Shown: positions 1 through 8,557 of the stretch, piece by piece
How the letters are laid out: each line of letters begins with the position of its first letter
Position numbering within the stretch: position 1 is the first letter of the stretch
NCBI RefSeq assembly: GCF_016862195.1
Contig: NZ_BOMM01000001.1
Location: 186,001-250,000 of the forward strand
Origin: Paractinoplanes ferrugineus
GTDB lineage: Bacteria; Actinomycetota; Actinomycetes; Mycobacteriales; Micromonosporaceae
Direction of reading: 5' to 3'
DNA length: 64,000 nt
Notes under the pieces: generated by a model
The model's database searches: none
Told to the model about the DNA's origin: nothing
The model's input: only the letters and a program-made list of their open reading frames with translations
Translations under genes and position numbers: made by a program

Positions 1-369
1 CTGGGCGCGGGTCAGCAGATCGGCCACCACAGCCCGGAACTGGGCCAGCGCTTCGGCTACCTCGAGGCCGGGCAGCAGGTCGATGACCGAGCGCCGGTCG
101 GCGGCCGAGGCGACCAGGTCGGTGAAGACGCCGGCCAGGGTGGCCTGCGGCGCGGCGGCGCGGGTGGCCAGCGCGGCCAGGGTGTCCTTCATGATCGCGG
201 CGAGCAGGTCGGCCTTCGTCGGGAAGTGCCGGAAGACGGTGCCGATCGCGACCCCGGCCTCGGCCGCCACCTGTTCGGTCGAGGCCGCGGCGCCCCGTTC
301 GGCGAAGACCCGGGCGGCGACCTCGAGGATCTTCGCCCGGTTGCGGACGGCATCGGCACGCGGGGACAT
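1..369 (-). CDS. TetR-family transcriptional regulator (3' end cut by window edge)
   Basis: About 123 N-terminal codons are visible; the gene runs off the left edge. The protein opens MSPRADAVRNRAKILEVAAR and continues with a typical TetR helix-turn-helix at about residues 10-57 (AAASTEQVAEAGVAIGTVFR, then HFPTKADLLAAI), followed by the start of the ligand-binding helices. The ATG at 367-369 is the natural start because the HTH helix begins right after it. It is divergent from the SnoaL-like gene at 447, and the 77-bp gap holds two copies of a TGAGT-N4-ACTCA operator, so autoregulation plus control of the neighbour is likely. The ligand is unknown. Confidence 0.9.
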   Translation of the reverse strand, partial: MSPRADAVRNRAKILEVAARVFAERGAAASTEQVAAEAGVAIGTVFRHFPTKADLLAAIMKDTLAALATRAAAPQATLAGVFTDLVASAADRRSVIDLLPGLEVAEALAQFRAVVADLLTRAQ

Positions 370-389
370 GGCCTGCTCCTTTGACAAAG

Positions 390-403
390 TGAGTCTCGAC
401 TCA
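390..403. promoter_or_regulatory. TetR operator copy 1 (inverted repeat)
   Basis: TGAGTCTCGACTCA is a perfect inverted repeat (6-bp arms, 2-bp spacer), 20 bp upstream of the TetR start codon. It shares the pattern TGAGT-N4-ACTCA with a second copy at 413-426, 23 bp away centre to centre. Assignment to the adjacent TetR protein is inferred from position. Confidence 0.65.
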
Positions 404-412
404 TAATTTACT

Positions 413-426
413 TGAGTCACTACTCA
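413..426. promoter_or_regulatory. TetR operator copy 2 (inverted repeat)
   Basis: TGAGTCACTACTCA has 5-bp inverted arms matching copy 1. The two copies are also mirror images of each other around position 408: AAAGTGAGT at 386-394 pairs with ACTCACTTT at 422-430, and GACTCA at 398-403 with TGAGTC at 413-418. Binding of two dimers at the divergent promoter is plausible. Confidence 0.6.
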
Positions 427-446
427 CTTTACCGGCAGGAGAGCGG

Positions 447-836
447 ATGAACACGCGCGAGGTCTTCGAACGGGCCATGCGACCGGAGCGACTGACCGGC
501 GAGGTCCACACCGACCACCTGGCCGACGACGTGGTGCTGGAATGGCCGTTCGGGGGGCGGCGGATCGAGGGCCGGGCGGCGTTCGCCGCGATGGCCGGCC
601 CGGCGCGGGCCGCGCTGCCGTTCCGGATCGACGAGGTGCTTGTCGACACGGTCCACGAGACTGCCGACCCCGAGGTGATCGTCGTCGAATATCGCCTGGT
701 CGGCACGATGCGGGCGACCGGTGAACGGCACGCTTCACCGTTGATCGCGGTGATCCGGGCGAGGGGCGGCCGGATCACCCACTGGCGCGAATATCAGGAC
801 ACGCCGGCGATCGCACGGGCCATGACCGGGTCGTGA
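447..836 (+). CDS. SnoaL-like / NTF2-fold protein
   Basis: 129 aa. The sequence has the pattern of a SnoaL-like small alpha+beta barrel: an N-terminal helix (TREVFERAMRPERL), a DDVVLEWPFGG strand, a helix with GRAAFAAMAG, then strands ending VIRARGGRITHWREYQD, the usual end of this fold. A ribosome binding site (GGAGAGCGG, about 437-445) lies in front of the ATG. Members act as isomerases, cyclases or ligand binders, so the reaction cannot be read from sequence. It is divergent from the TetR gene and shares its two-operator promoter region, so it is the likely target of that repressor. Confidence 0.8.
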   Translation: MNTREVFERAMRPERLTGEVHTDHLADDVVLEWPFGGRRIEGRAAFAAMAGPARAALPFRIDEVLVDTVHETADPEVIVVEYRLVGTMRATGERHASPLIAVIRARGGRITHWREYQDTPAIARAMTGS

Positions 837-860
837 TGGCCGGGCCCTAGGGTGGCCTGC

Positions 861-1289
861 ATGCGCGTCGAACGGATGACCGATGCCGCGGCGGTGCTGG
901 CCGCCGCGGACCTCTTCGATGCGCCGCCGATGGCGGCGGCCACCGAGCGCTTCCTGGCCGCGCCGGGGCATCATCTGCTCTTCGCGTACGACGAGGACGA
1001 GCGCGCCGTCGGCATGATCTCGGGGGTCGAGATGACCCACCCCGACAAGGGCACCGAGATGTTCATCTACGAGCTCGCCGTCGCCCCCGTGGCCCGGTTG
1101 AAGGGCATCGGCACCCGCCTGGTCACCGAACTGGCCGGCATCGCCCGGCACCACGGTTGCTACGGCATGTGGGTCGGCACCGAGGTCGACAACGAGGCCG
1201 CGCTGGCCACCTACCGCCGCGCCGGAGCCACCGACGAGACGTCCTTCACCCTGCTCAACTGGGATCTGATCGAGGGGGCTGGGGAATGA
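861..1289 (+). CDS. GNAT-family N-acetyltransferase
   Basis: 142 aa from the ATG at 861; an in-frame GTG at 852 is the alternative start. The acetyl-CoA motif is visible as ELAVAPVARLKGIGTRLVTEL (the R/Q-x-x-G-x-G/A loop reads RLKGIG), followed by the NEAALATYRRAGA helix typical of motif B. It resembles small aminoglycoside 3-N-acetyltransferase-like GNATs (strand MFIYELAVAP), but the substrate is not predictable and resistance should not be assumed. The stop overlaps the next start as ATGA (1286-1289), so it is probably translated together with the LtrA gene. Confidence 0.85.
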   Translation: MRVERMTDAAAVLAAADLFDAPPMAAATERFLAAPGHHLLFAYDEDERAVGMISGVEMTHPDKGTEMFIYELAVAPVARLKGIGTRLVTELAGIARHHGCYGMWVGTEVDNEAALATYRRAGATDETSFTLLNWDLIEGAGE

Positions 1290-2464
1290 CGGGCCCGACC
1301 CGCAGCTGGCTGCTGCCGATGCGGGCCCGGGACACCGCCGAGCCGCACCGGGTGTCCACGCCGCTGGAGCTGTTCTTCGACCTCTGTTTCGTGGTCGCCG
1401 TCGCACAGGCTGCCGCCCCGCTGCACCACAGCATCGCCGAGGATCACCTGCTGCCGGGCCTGCGCGGTTATCTGATGGTCTTCTTCGCCATCTGGTGGGC
1501 GTGGATGAACTTCACCTGGTTCGCCTCGGCCTACGACACCGACGACGACGTCTACCGCATCACCACGTTCGTACAGATCGCCGGGGCCCTGGTGCTGGCG
1601 GCCGGGGTGGGCCCGGCGTTCGAGGACAACGACTTCCGGGTCATCACCATCGGTTACGTCATCATGCGGCTGGCACTGGTCGCCCAGTGGCTGCGCGCGT
1701 CCCGCTCCGACCGCCCGCGCCGCGATGTGGCGTTGCGTTACGCGCTCGGCGTGACGGTGGTGCAGCTCCTCTGGATCCTCCGCCTGTGGGCGCCGGAGTC
1801 CTGGCCGGTGCTGCCGGTCTTCCTGGTCCTGGTGCTCGCCGACATCGCGGTGCCGATCTGGGCGGAGCGGGCGGCCGGAGGCCCGACGACCTATCACCCG
1901 CACCACATCGCCGAACGCTACGGCCTGTTCACGATCATCGTGCTGGGCGAGTCGGTGGCGTCGGCAACGGTGGCTTTCCGCGGCGCCCTGGACGAGGGCA
2001 GCCACTACACGTCGGTCCTGCTGCGTCTGGCAGTGGCGGGGCTGATCGTGGTCTTCGCCCTGTGGTGGCTCTATTTCGACCGTTCCGCGCACGCCCTGCT
2101 GATCACGATGCGAGCCTCGATCCGGTGGGGTTACGGCCACTACTTCATCTTCGCGTCGGCGGCGGCGGTCGGTGCCGGTCTGGGCGTAGCGGTGGATCAC
2201 GCCACCCATCACGCCGAGATCTCCTCGACGCTCACCGGTTACGCGATCGCCGTACCGGTAGCGGTCTATCTCTTCTTCGTCTGGCTCCTGCATGTCCGTC
2301 CCCACCAGACCGGGCCGATGCTGTTCGCTTTCCCGGTGGCCGCGGTTCTGGCGCTGCTCACCCCGCTGACCCACGCGTCGCTGGAGCTGTTGGCCGTCCT
2401 GCTGGTGCTCCTGGTGGCGATCAACTCGACGGTCGGTCGCCGGGTCCCCGACCGAGTCGGCTGA
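1286..2464 (+). CDS. Low temperature requirement protein A (LtrA) family membrane protein
   Basis: 392 aa from the ATG overlapping the upstream stop. The family signature appears at the N-terminus: RVSTPLELFFDLCFVVAVAQ, then WWAWMNFTWFASAYDTDD, and later HIAERYGLFTIIVLGESV. About ten hydrophobic helices fill the rest, ending in a very hydrophobic segment around residues 360-380. The name comes from a Listeria growth phenotype; the biochemical role in actinomycetes is unknown. Translational coupling with the GNAT gene is the only context clue. Confidence 0.9.
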   Translation: MTGPTRSWLLPMRARDTAEPHRVSTPLELFFDLCFVVAVAQAAAPLHHSIAEDHLLPGLRGYLMVFFAIWWAWMNFTWFASAYDTDDDVYRITTFVQIAGALVLAAGVGPAFEDNDFRVITIGYVIMRLALVAQWLRASRSDRPRRDVALRYALGVTVVQLLWILRLWAPESWPVLPVFLVLVLADIAVPIWAERAAGGPTTYHPHHIAERYGLFTIIVLGESVASATVAFRGALDEGSHYTSVLLRLAVAGLIVVFALWWLYFDRSAHALLITMRASIRWGYGHYFIFASAAAVGAGLGVAVDHATHHAEISSTLTGYAIAVPVAVYLFFVWLLHVRPHQTGPMLFAFPVAAVLALLTPLTHASLELLAVLLVLLVAINSTVGRRVPDRVG

Positions 2465-2485
2465 CGGTCCGAGCCGCCGACTGTC

Positions 2486-3271
2486 CTATCTGTACTGCTG
2501 GTCCACGCCGGCCACCGGGCGGCCGTCGGCCGAGAAGGTGCGCCGGACCTCGTTGCCGACCGGCTCCTCGTGCCGGCCCGGGTCGGCCGCCGACGTGGGC
2601 ATCCCGTCCGTCGCGGCGGTGGGCGGGGTGTCGGCCGGCTCGTCGGTGGCCGGCTGCGGGGCGGCGGCCGGCGGAGCAGTGGCCGGTTGCGCGGCGGTCG
2701 CCCGGGACGTGGTTGCCCGGGAGGTGGCCGGCTCGCCGGCGGTCAGCTGGTTCGCGCTCGGACGCGAGGTGGCCGCCTTGGCGATGCCCGGCACTGCCTG
2801 GCCGAGGCCGGGCCGGCTGGTGGCGGCCGGCAGAAGGACCAAGCCGCCCGGCGGGAGACCGGACCCGTCGGAGACCTCCCCGGCCTTCGGCGTCGGCAGG
2901 GCGTTCGCCGGTGGCAGGCCGCCGAGGCCGCCGAGCAGGGGCACACCGCCGTTGAAGGCGTCGGCCTGGCGCACGCTCGCGACCGGGCGCATCGCGCTGG
3001 GCGTACCGCCGTCGGGGAGAAGGCCGGTGGGGCCGGCCGACTTGAGGTCGGCGGGCCGCAGCTCGCCCAGCGGGCTCTTGCCCAGCGTGCGGTAGCGCTG
3101 CTGGTCCTGCCCGGCCGCGCCGTCGGCCGCCGCCAGCAGGTCGGCGAGCTGATTGCCCGCCGGCTCCGCCGGCCCGGTTCCGGCCCGGAGGTCGGCGTGC
3201 GCGGGGGCGCCGGCACCGAACAGGAGGATCCCGCCCGCGACGACCGCACCGGCATACCAGAACTTGCGCAC
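2486..3271 (-). CDS. Secreted Ala/Pro/Thr-rich protein of unknown function
   Basis: 261 aa from a GTG start at 3269-3271, chosen because a good ribosome binding site (AGGGAGAA) sits just upstream and the signal peptide starts there (RKFWYAGAVVAGGILLFGAG, then APAHA as the probable cleavage site near residue 24). The mature part is low-complexity: an N-terminal stretch with QLADLLAAADG and a Pro/Gly-rich middle (LLGGLGGLPP). The C-terminal half has repeated ATSR units (AATSR, PATSR, TTSR) and QPATAPP-like runs. No catalytic motif is visible; a wall-associated or spacer role is possible. It is divergent from the ion channel gene. Confidence 0.7.
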   Translation of the reverse strand: MRKFWYAGAVVAGGILLFGAGAPAHADLRAGTGPAEPAGNQLADLLAAADGAAGQDQQRYRTLGKSPLGELRPADLKSAGPTGLLPDGGTPSAMRPVASVRQADAFNGGVPLLGGLGGLPPANALPTPKAGEVSDGSGLPPGGLVLLPAATSRPGLGQAVPGIAKAATSRPSANQLTAGEPATSRATTSRATAAQPATAPPAAAPQPATDEPADTPPTAATDGMPTSAADPGRHEEPVGNEVRRTFSADGRPVAGVDQQYR

Positions 3272-3373
3272 TGAATTCTCCCTGGCGTCGGTGCGAGGCA
3301 TCGCGGACGAGCGGCGTCGGATGGGGCAACGAGGGACCCCATCGGCGGGTTCCGGCTGGTTACCATCGCGATC

Positions 3374-5152
3374 GTGGCTACCGAACCGATCAAGGACGTG
3401 GCGCGCCGGTCGCTCGTCTCCCGCCTGCGGGACCGCTCCGGTGACGACCGTCCACATTTCATCGTCTGCGGTTCGGACGCCCTGGTCTACACGGTTGCCG
3501 ATGAACTGATCAACTCCGACCGGCCGCTGCGGCTCACTGTTCTCGTGCCGCCTGACCTGCACCCGGACGTCCCCGACTTCGAGGATCTGGTGGCTCGTGG
3601 GGCTCGGGTGAGCACGGCGGCGCGACTGGACGAGCGGACTTTCCGGGAGGCCGGCCTGGACGGCGCGGCGGGCCTCGCGCTTGTCATGCCGGACGACATG
3701 GTCAATCTGCACGCCGCCCTGTGCGCTCGCGCGATCGAGGGTGATCTGCGGCTCGTCCTGCGGATGTTCACCACCGGTCTCGCACAGGGTGTGCGTCGAT
3801 TGTTCACCGACTGCGCGGTGCTCTCCGACGCCTCGATGGCGGCCCCCGCGTTCGTTGCCGCCGCTCTCGGCGCGGTCGACCCCACCCACTTCCGCTACGC
3901 CGGACGCACCCTCTATGTCGCACGTCGCGGTGAGGTGCCATCCGAGACCGTGGTCGTCGCGCTGACCGCACCGGTCGGGGGCGGCGAGGTCGCGTTGCTG
4001 CCGAGTGAAGCGGACGCCGCCGCGGCCCGGCCGGGCGATCTGGTGTTGGCCGAGGCGACCGGCCGGTCCGCCGGGCCGGCCGCGGTCACCCGTCGACTGC
4101 GCCGCAAGAACCGGTGGCGGATGTCGCTTCGGCACGCCATGCGGGTCGGGCTGACCCGCAAGGTGGTCACCGCCGTGCTCGTGACGCTGGGGGTGATCGC
4201 CGCGGCCGGGATCGTGCTGGCCGCCTACACCGACGTGCACAACTTCTGGGAGGCGATCTACGAGGCCGTGATGACCGTGTTCGGCACGTCCGATGTGGAG
4301 CCTCGGTACAACGCGACGGCGAAGGTCGCGCAGGTCGTGCTCACCGTCGCCGGCGTCGCGCTGCTGCCACTGGTCACCGCGGCGGTGGTCGACGGCGTGG
4401 TCAAGACCCGGCTGGCGCGCGACCGGGGCGAGGTCTTCGGACGGTACGCCGACCATGTCGTGCTCGTCGGACTCGGCAACGTCGGCACCCGGGTGCTGCG
4501 CCAGCTGAACGACTTCGGCGTCGACGTGGTCGCGATCGACGTGGCCCCGGACGCCCGCGGTGCGCGGGTCGCCGAGCAACTCGGCGTGCCGTTGATCGTC
4601 GGGGACGCCGCCCGCGAGGAGACGCTGCGCGCCGCCTCGATCGACACCTGCCGGGCGCTGGTCGTGGTCTCCACCGACGACGCGGTGAACCTGCAGGCGG
4701 CCCTGCATGCCCGGGCCGCGCGCGACGACGTACGCGTAGTGCTCCGCCTTTTCGACGACGACTTCGCCACCCGGGTCGAGGACGTCTTCGACATCAACAT
4801 CTCGCGCAGCGTTCCCCGGCTCTGCGCGCCGGCGTTCGCGGCCGCGCTGCTGGAACGCGAGGTGCTCGCCACCATCCCGGTCGAGCGGCACGCCGTGCTG
4901 GTCGCGGCGGTCGAGGTCGGCGCCGGGTCGGAGCTGGACGGTGCGCCGCTGAGTGCCGCCGACCGGCCGCGGAGCGCCCGCGTGATCAGCATGCGCGCGG
5001 CCGGCGAGGAATGGGTCGACTGGCACCCCGATCAGCGCCGAGTGCTCAACCCCGGCGACGAGGTCGTCGTGGTGGCCCGCCGGGCCGGTCTGCGGGTGTT
5101 GCGCCAGCAGGCGACCTCGCCCCTGGACGAGCTAGGCGCTGCCGGCCAGTGA
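3374..5152 (+). CDS. Two-RCK-domain ion channel / TrkA-N protein
   Basis: 592 aa from a GTG. Order: N-terminal Rossmann RCK/TrkA-N domain (about residues 27-140, HFIVCGSDALVYTVADEL), linker, two membrane helices with a pore loop (about 265-345), and a second RCK domain (about 361-480, HVVLVGLGNVGTRVLRQL) with a TrkA-C-like end. The inverted order, soluble domains on both sides of one pore, is known for actinobacterial K+ channel-like proteins. The pore loop reads EAVMTVFGTSDVEP instead of the usual TVGYGD filter, so K+ selectivity is doubtful. No ribosome binding site is visible, which suggests a leaderless mRNA. Its 3' end overlaps the convergent DUF4032 gene by 21 bp. Confidence 0.85.
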   Translation: MATEPIKDVARRSLVSRLRDRSGDDRPHFIVCGSDALVYTVADELINSDRPLRLTVLVPPDLHPDVPDFEDLVARGARVSTAARLDERTFREAGLDGAAGLALVMPDDMVNLHAALCARAIEGDLRLVLRMFTTGLAQGVRRLFTDCAVLSDASMAAPAFVAAALGAVDPTHFRYAGRTLYVARRGEVPSETVVVALTAPVGGGEVALLPSEADAAAARPGDLVLAEATGRSAGPAAVTRRLRRKNRWRMSLRHAMRVGLTRKVVTAVLVTLGVIAAAGIVLAAYTDVHNFWEAIYEAVMTVFGTSDVEPRYNATAKVAQVVLTVAGVALLPLVTAAVVDGVVKTRLARDRGEVFGRYADHVVLVGLGNVGTRVLRQLNDFGVDVVAIDVAPDARGARVAEQLGVPLIVGDAAREETLRAASIDTCRALVVVSTDDAVNLQAALHARAARDDVRVVLRLFDDDFATRVEDVFDINISRSVPRLCAPAFAAALLEREVLATIPVERHAVLVAAVEVGAGSELDGAPLSAADRPRSARVISMRAAGEEWVDWHPDQRRVLNPGDEVVVVARRAGLRVLRQQATSPLDELGAAGQ

Positions 5153-6367
5153 GTCGACCTCGACCCCGAGCACGGCCTGCTCGTCGGGCTTCTTCGCGAG
5201 CACGTCGGTGAGGTAGGACTGCACGGCCGGGGCCATGCCGACGTCCCGGCCGGCTTTCTCGGACAGCAGCCATTTGTGCTGGATGATCTGGGTGAAGATC
5301 TCCTGCGGCTCGAGCTTGCGGCGCATGGCCGGCGGCACCGCCCGGACGACCGGCTCGAACACCTCGGTGAGCCACCGGTGGGCGGCCTGCTGCTCGTCGA
5401 TGAGCGCGCTCTCGGCGCGATAGGTGTCGAGGTCGTTGAGCAGCTGCCGGGCCTGGTTCTCCTCGGCGTCCAGGCCGGTGAGGCGCAGCAGACGGCGGGT
5501 GTGGTAGCCGGCGTCGACGACCTTGGGGCGGACCCGGTAGCCACCGTCCGTCGTGGACATCGCCACCTCGGCCACGTCGAAGCCGAGTTCGTTGAGCCGG
5601 CGGATGCGGCCCTCGATGTCGTGCCGGGCGTCCCGGTGGGCGATCTCCTGCTCGTACGTCACTTCGTGCCAGAGGCGGTCGTAGCGGGCCACGATGTCGT
5701 CGACCACCTGCTCCGGGTCGATCGATTCGTGCAGCAGTTCGGCCGCCTGCAGGTCGAGGCACTCGCCGAACACGTTGACCCGCATGATCTCGATGTCCTC
5801 GCTGCGCTGCCCCTCGGACAGCTTCGGGTGCAGGTTGCCGGTCTCGGCGTCGACCAGGTAGGCCGCGAACGCGCCCGCGTCCCGCCGGAACAGCGTGTTG
5901 GACAGCGAGCAGTCGCCCCAGAAGAACCCGGTCAGGTGCATCCGCACGAAGAGGGCGACCATCGCGTCGAGCAGCCGGTTGAGCGTGTTCGGCCGGAGCA
6001 CGTGCGAGAACAGCGCCCGGTAGGGCAGGGAGAACTGGAGGTGCCGGGTGATCAGCACGGTCTCCAGCGGTTCGCCGTCGGCGTCGAACCGGTCGGTGAC
6101 GATCCCGACCGCTTCGACGGCCGGGAAGTCGATGCGTTCGAGGGCGCGCAGGAGGTCGTACTCCTTCTCGGCGATCCGCTCGCGCGTCTCTTTCAGGGCG
6201 TAGACGACCTCGTTGAGCTTGACGAACCGCACGATGTGCCGGGAGATGCCCTGCGGAAGAGCGACCAGGTGGTCGGCGGGCCAATCCTCCAGCGGAATCC
6301 CCCAGGGCAGCTCGAGGAGCGCCGGGTCGATGACAGCGGACGTGATGCGCACGCCACCAGTGTGCAT
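5132..6367 (-). CDS. DUF4032 domain protein with a kinase-like N-terminal half
   Basis: 411 aa from the ATG at 6365-6367. The N-terminus is characteristic of DUF4032 proteins: DPALLELPWGIPLEDWPADH, then ISRHIVRFVKLNEVVYALKE. A protein-kinase/Kdo-kinase-like core follows: the Lys in YALKE, MHLTGFFWGDCSLSNTLFRR (catalytic-loop-like D and N) and AYLVDAETGNLH (DFG-like DAE). The C-terminal half carries the DUF4032 region proper. Substrate unknown. An in-frame GTG a few codons downstream (GVRITSAVID) is an alternative start. It is divergent from the serine protease gene. Confidence 0.85.
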   Translation of the reverse strand: MHTGGVRITSAVIDPALLELPWGIPLEDWPADHLVALPQGISRHIVRFVKLNEVVYALKETRERIAEKEYDLLRALERIDFPAVEAVGIVTDRFDADGEPLETVLITRHLQFSLPYRALFSHVLRPNTLNRLLDAMVALFVRMHLTGFFWGDCSLSNTLFRRDAGAFAAYLVDAETGNLHPKLSEGQRSEDIEIMRVNVFGECLDLQAAELLHESIDPEQVVDDIVARYDRLWHEVTYEQEIAHRDARHDIEGRIRRLNELGFDVAEVAMSTTDGGYRVRPKVVDAGYHTRRLLRLTGLDAEENQARQLLNDLDTYRAESALIDEQQAAHRWLTEVFEPVVRAVPPAMRRKLEPQEIFTQIIQHKWLLSEKAGRDVGMAPAVQSYLTDVLAKKPDEQAVLGVEVDSLAGSA

Positions 6368-6456
6368 GTCGGATCGGCGCGTCGAGGTCGTAGGTGGCTC
6401 GTTACACAGGTTCGAGAGAACGCCCGCTCGGTACGTGTTCCGTGGTATGACAGCGA

Positions 6457-7872
6457 ATGGCGGATCAAATGCGACGTAAGGCAGGCCTGGCCGTCGGGGC
6501 GGTAGTCGCCCTGGTCCTGGCCGGTGCGACGGGGATCGCGGCCTGGCAGTACGCCGGCGACGAGGGGCGCCCGGTCGGCACCTGGCAGGAAGCGCCCGGC
6601 GCCGCCCGTAGCCCCGGCGCAGCTGATCATGCCGAACCGGCCGGACCGACACCGGCGGCCCCCACCGGCGCCACCGGCGTGGCGAAGCCCGAGGCCACGA
6701 GCCGGACCGCCACCACCAGCGCGGGCGCGGAACCCGAAGAAACCGAAAAAGACCCCGAAAGCGGACGACCGCTGGAGTCGGCTGCGACGCCCGCCGGCCG
6801 GCAGCGCGTCGGCGAGACGCACCGGGTCGACCGGCTCCTCGGCTACGTCGGCGGCGGGCCGGCGAAGGAGACCTTCCGCTACCCGGGCGCCTCCTACGTG
6901 AAGGTGCACTTCAAGCGCATGGCGATGCGGCCCGGTGACTACCTGACCGTGTCGAACTCCGACGGCACCGAGTCCTACCGCTACGAGGCACCGGAGCTCG
7001 TCACCGACCGGTGGGCGATGTCGGTCACCGGCGACACCGCTGTGCTGGAGATGCACCGGGCGGCCGACCCGCTCGGGCGCGACGACCGGCCCGGCACCCT
7101 GGGCATCGGCGTCGACCGCGTCGCTCGGGGCTTCAGCCGTACCGAGCAGGCCCGGCTGCCGGAGAAGCAGCTCACCGTGCCCGGTCGTACCGGCCGCGAG
7201 GAGTCGGTGTGCGGCAGCGACACCTCCAGCGACGCGGTCTGCTACCGCTCGGCCGACCCGGTCGCCTACACCAAGTCCAAGGCGATCGCTCGGCTCCTGA
7301 TCAACGGCACCGAGCTGTGCACCGGCTGGCGCATCGGTGCCACCAACCGCATGATCACCAACAACCACTGCTTCACCGACTCGGCGGCGGCCCACGACAC
7401 CGAGGTCTGGTTCAACTACCAGTGCGCGACCTGCGGCGGTTACGACGTCTTCCAGCCGACCAAGGTGTGGGGCGCCCAGGTCCTTTCCACCGATCATGTG
7501 TACGACTACACGCTGTTCACGGTCGACAACTTCGACTCGATCAAGAAGTTCGGCTACCTGACGCTCGACACCGTTCGGCCGGCCAAGGGCCAGGAGCTCT
7601 ACGTTCCGCAGCACCCGGCGGGCCAGCCCGCCCGGATCGCCGGTTCGCTGGGAGACAAGGCCAGCAACTGCGCGGTGACCGACCCCAACTACACCGGGTA
7701 CGCGGCCGGCTCGGACGTGGCCTACTACTGCGACACCGAGGGTGGCTCGTCCGGCTCACCGGTGCTGTCCCGCAAGACCAACCGGGTAGTGGCCCTGCAC
7801 CACTTCGGCGGCTGCCCCAACTCGGGGGTCCGGGCCGACCTGCTCGCAGCCAAGTTGCGCGGCCTCCTCTAG
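6457..7872 (+). CDS. Secreted trypsin-like serine peptidase
   Basis: 471 aa. An N-terminal signal or anchor helix (GLAVGAVVALVLAGATGIAA) is followed by about 80 residues of Pro/Ala/Glu-rich linker, a middle beta-rich region, and a chymotrypsin-fold protease. The triad is visible: His in ITNNHCF (about residue 303), Asp in VYDYTLF (about 350), Ser in EGGSSGSP (about 432). Cys pairs such as CATC and SVCG...AVCYRS suggest disulfides in the exported domain. The middle segment (PAKETFRYPGASYVKVHFKR) may be a propeptide or substrate-binding module. It is followed after 10 bp by the PAP2 gene on the same strand. Confidence 0.88.
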   Translation: MADQMRRKAGLAVGAVVALVLAGATGIAAWQYAGDEGRPVGTWQEAPGAARSPGAADHAEPAGPTPAAPTGATGVAKPEATSRTATTSAGAEPEETEKDPESGRPLESAATPAGRQRVGETHRVDRLLGYVGGGPAKETFRYPGASYVKVHFKRMAMRPGDYLTVSNSDGTESYRYEAPELVTDRWAMSVTGDTAVLEMHRAADPLGRDDRPGTLGIGVDRVARGFSRTEQARLPEKQLTVPGRTGREESVCGSDTSSDAVCYRSADPVAYTKSKAIARLLINGTELCTGWRIGATNRMITNNHCFTDSAAAHDTEVWFNYQCATCGGYDVFQPTKVWGAQVLSTDHVYDYTLFTVDNFDSIKKFGYLTLDTVRPAKGQELYVPQHPAGQPARIAGSLGDKASNCAVTDPNYTGYAAGSDVAYYCDTEGGSSGSPVLSRKTNRVVALHHFGGCPNSGVRADLLAAKLRGLL

Positions 7873-7882
7873 CTTTGAGGGC

Positions 7883-8557
7883 GTGAAGATCCGCTGGTGG
7901 TTGGACGTCGTCCTGGTGGCGGCGTTCGTGGCGCTGACCGCTGCCCTCATCAACGGCCATCTGCTGGGTTTCGACGAGCGGGTGGCCGACTGGGCGTTCG
8001 CGCACCAGCCCGCCCCGCTCTACTGGACCGCCCGGGTCTTCAACTACCTGGGCCAGGGCGGCCAGGTGCTGATGCCGGTGGTGCTGATCCTGACCGGGCT
8101 GCTGGTCTATCGCACCCGGTCGTGGCGTTCGGTCATCCCGTTCGCCGCCGGATTCGTGCTCACCTACCTCACGATCGGCCCGTTGAAGATCTGGGCGGAC
8201 CGCGCCGCGCCCCGTTTCACCGGGCCGGACAAGGCGATCATGTTCAACCCGGCCGCCAGCGGTACGGAGGCGATGAGCTACCCATCCGGACATATGGGTA
8301 ATTCCATGGTGTGGTACGCGGTGATCGCCCTGCTCCTGGCCGCTCTGGCGGGGCGGCAGCTGAAGCGGTGGGAGTGGATCGCCGTCCGGGTCGTGCCGGT
8401 GTCGATCCTGTTCTGCACGACCATCTACACCGGGTTCCACTGGGTCACCGACTCGGTCGCCGGCGCCCTCCTCGGCCTCTTCCTGGCCCGACTGATCGAG
8501 CGGGTGCCTATCGAGTGGTGGAGTCGACCCAGCGCCCGCCCCGCATCACCCGCTTGA
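7883..8557 (+). CDS. PAP2-superfamily membrane phosphatase
   Basis: 224 aa from a GTG. The three phosphatase motifs are present: KIWADRAAPR (K-x6-RP-like, about residues 100-111), SYPSGH (about 132-137) and GFHWVTDSVAGA (about 182-193). Six hydrophobic helices place the active site at the outer face of the membrane. Likely substrates are lipid phosphates such as phosphatidic acid or undecaprenyl diphosphate; sequence does not decide. The last 50 bp overlap the convergent nagA gene. Confidence 0.9.
   Translation: MKIRWWLDVVLVAAFVALTAALINGHLLGFDERVADWAFAHQPAPLYWTARVFNYLGQGGQVLMPVVLILTGLLVYRTRSWRSVIPFAAGFVLTYLTIGPLKIWADRAAPRFTGPDKAIMFNPAASGTEAMSYPSGHMGNSMVWYAVIALLLAALAGRQLKRWEWIAVRVVPVSILFCTTIYTGFHWVTDSVAGALLGLFLARLIERVPIEWWSRPSARPASPA

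Noticed and set aside
83-406. + strand frame over the TetR gene
   Set aside because: The minus strand encodes a clear TetR helix-turn-helix; the + frame is its shadow.
3320-3343. GATGGGG/CCCCATC inverted repeat upstream of the ion channel
   Set aside because: 7-bp arms with a 10-bp spacer in GC-rich DNA; could be an operator but nothing else supports it.
2486-5026. Long minus-strand frame (846 codons) across the ion channel gene
   Set aside because: Only its last 261 codons (from the GTG at 3271) form a real gene with signal peptide and ribosome binding site; the rest is antisense to the channel.
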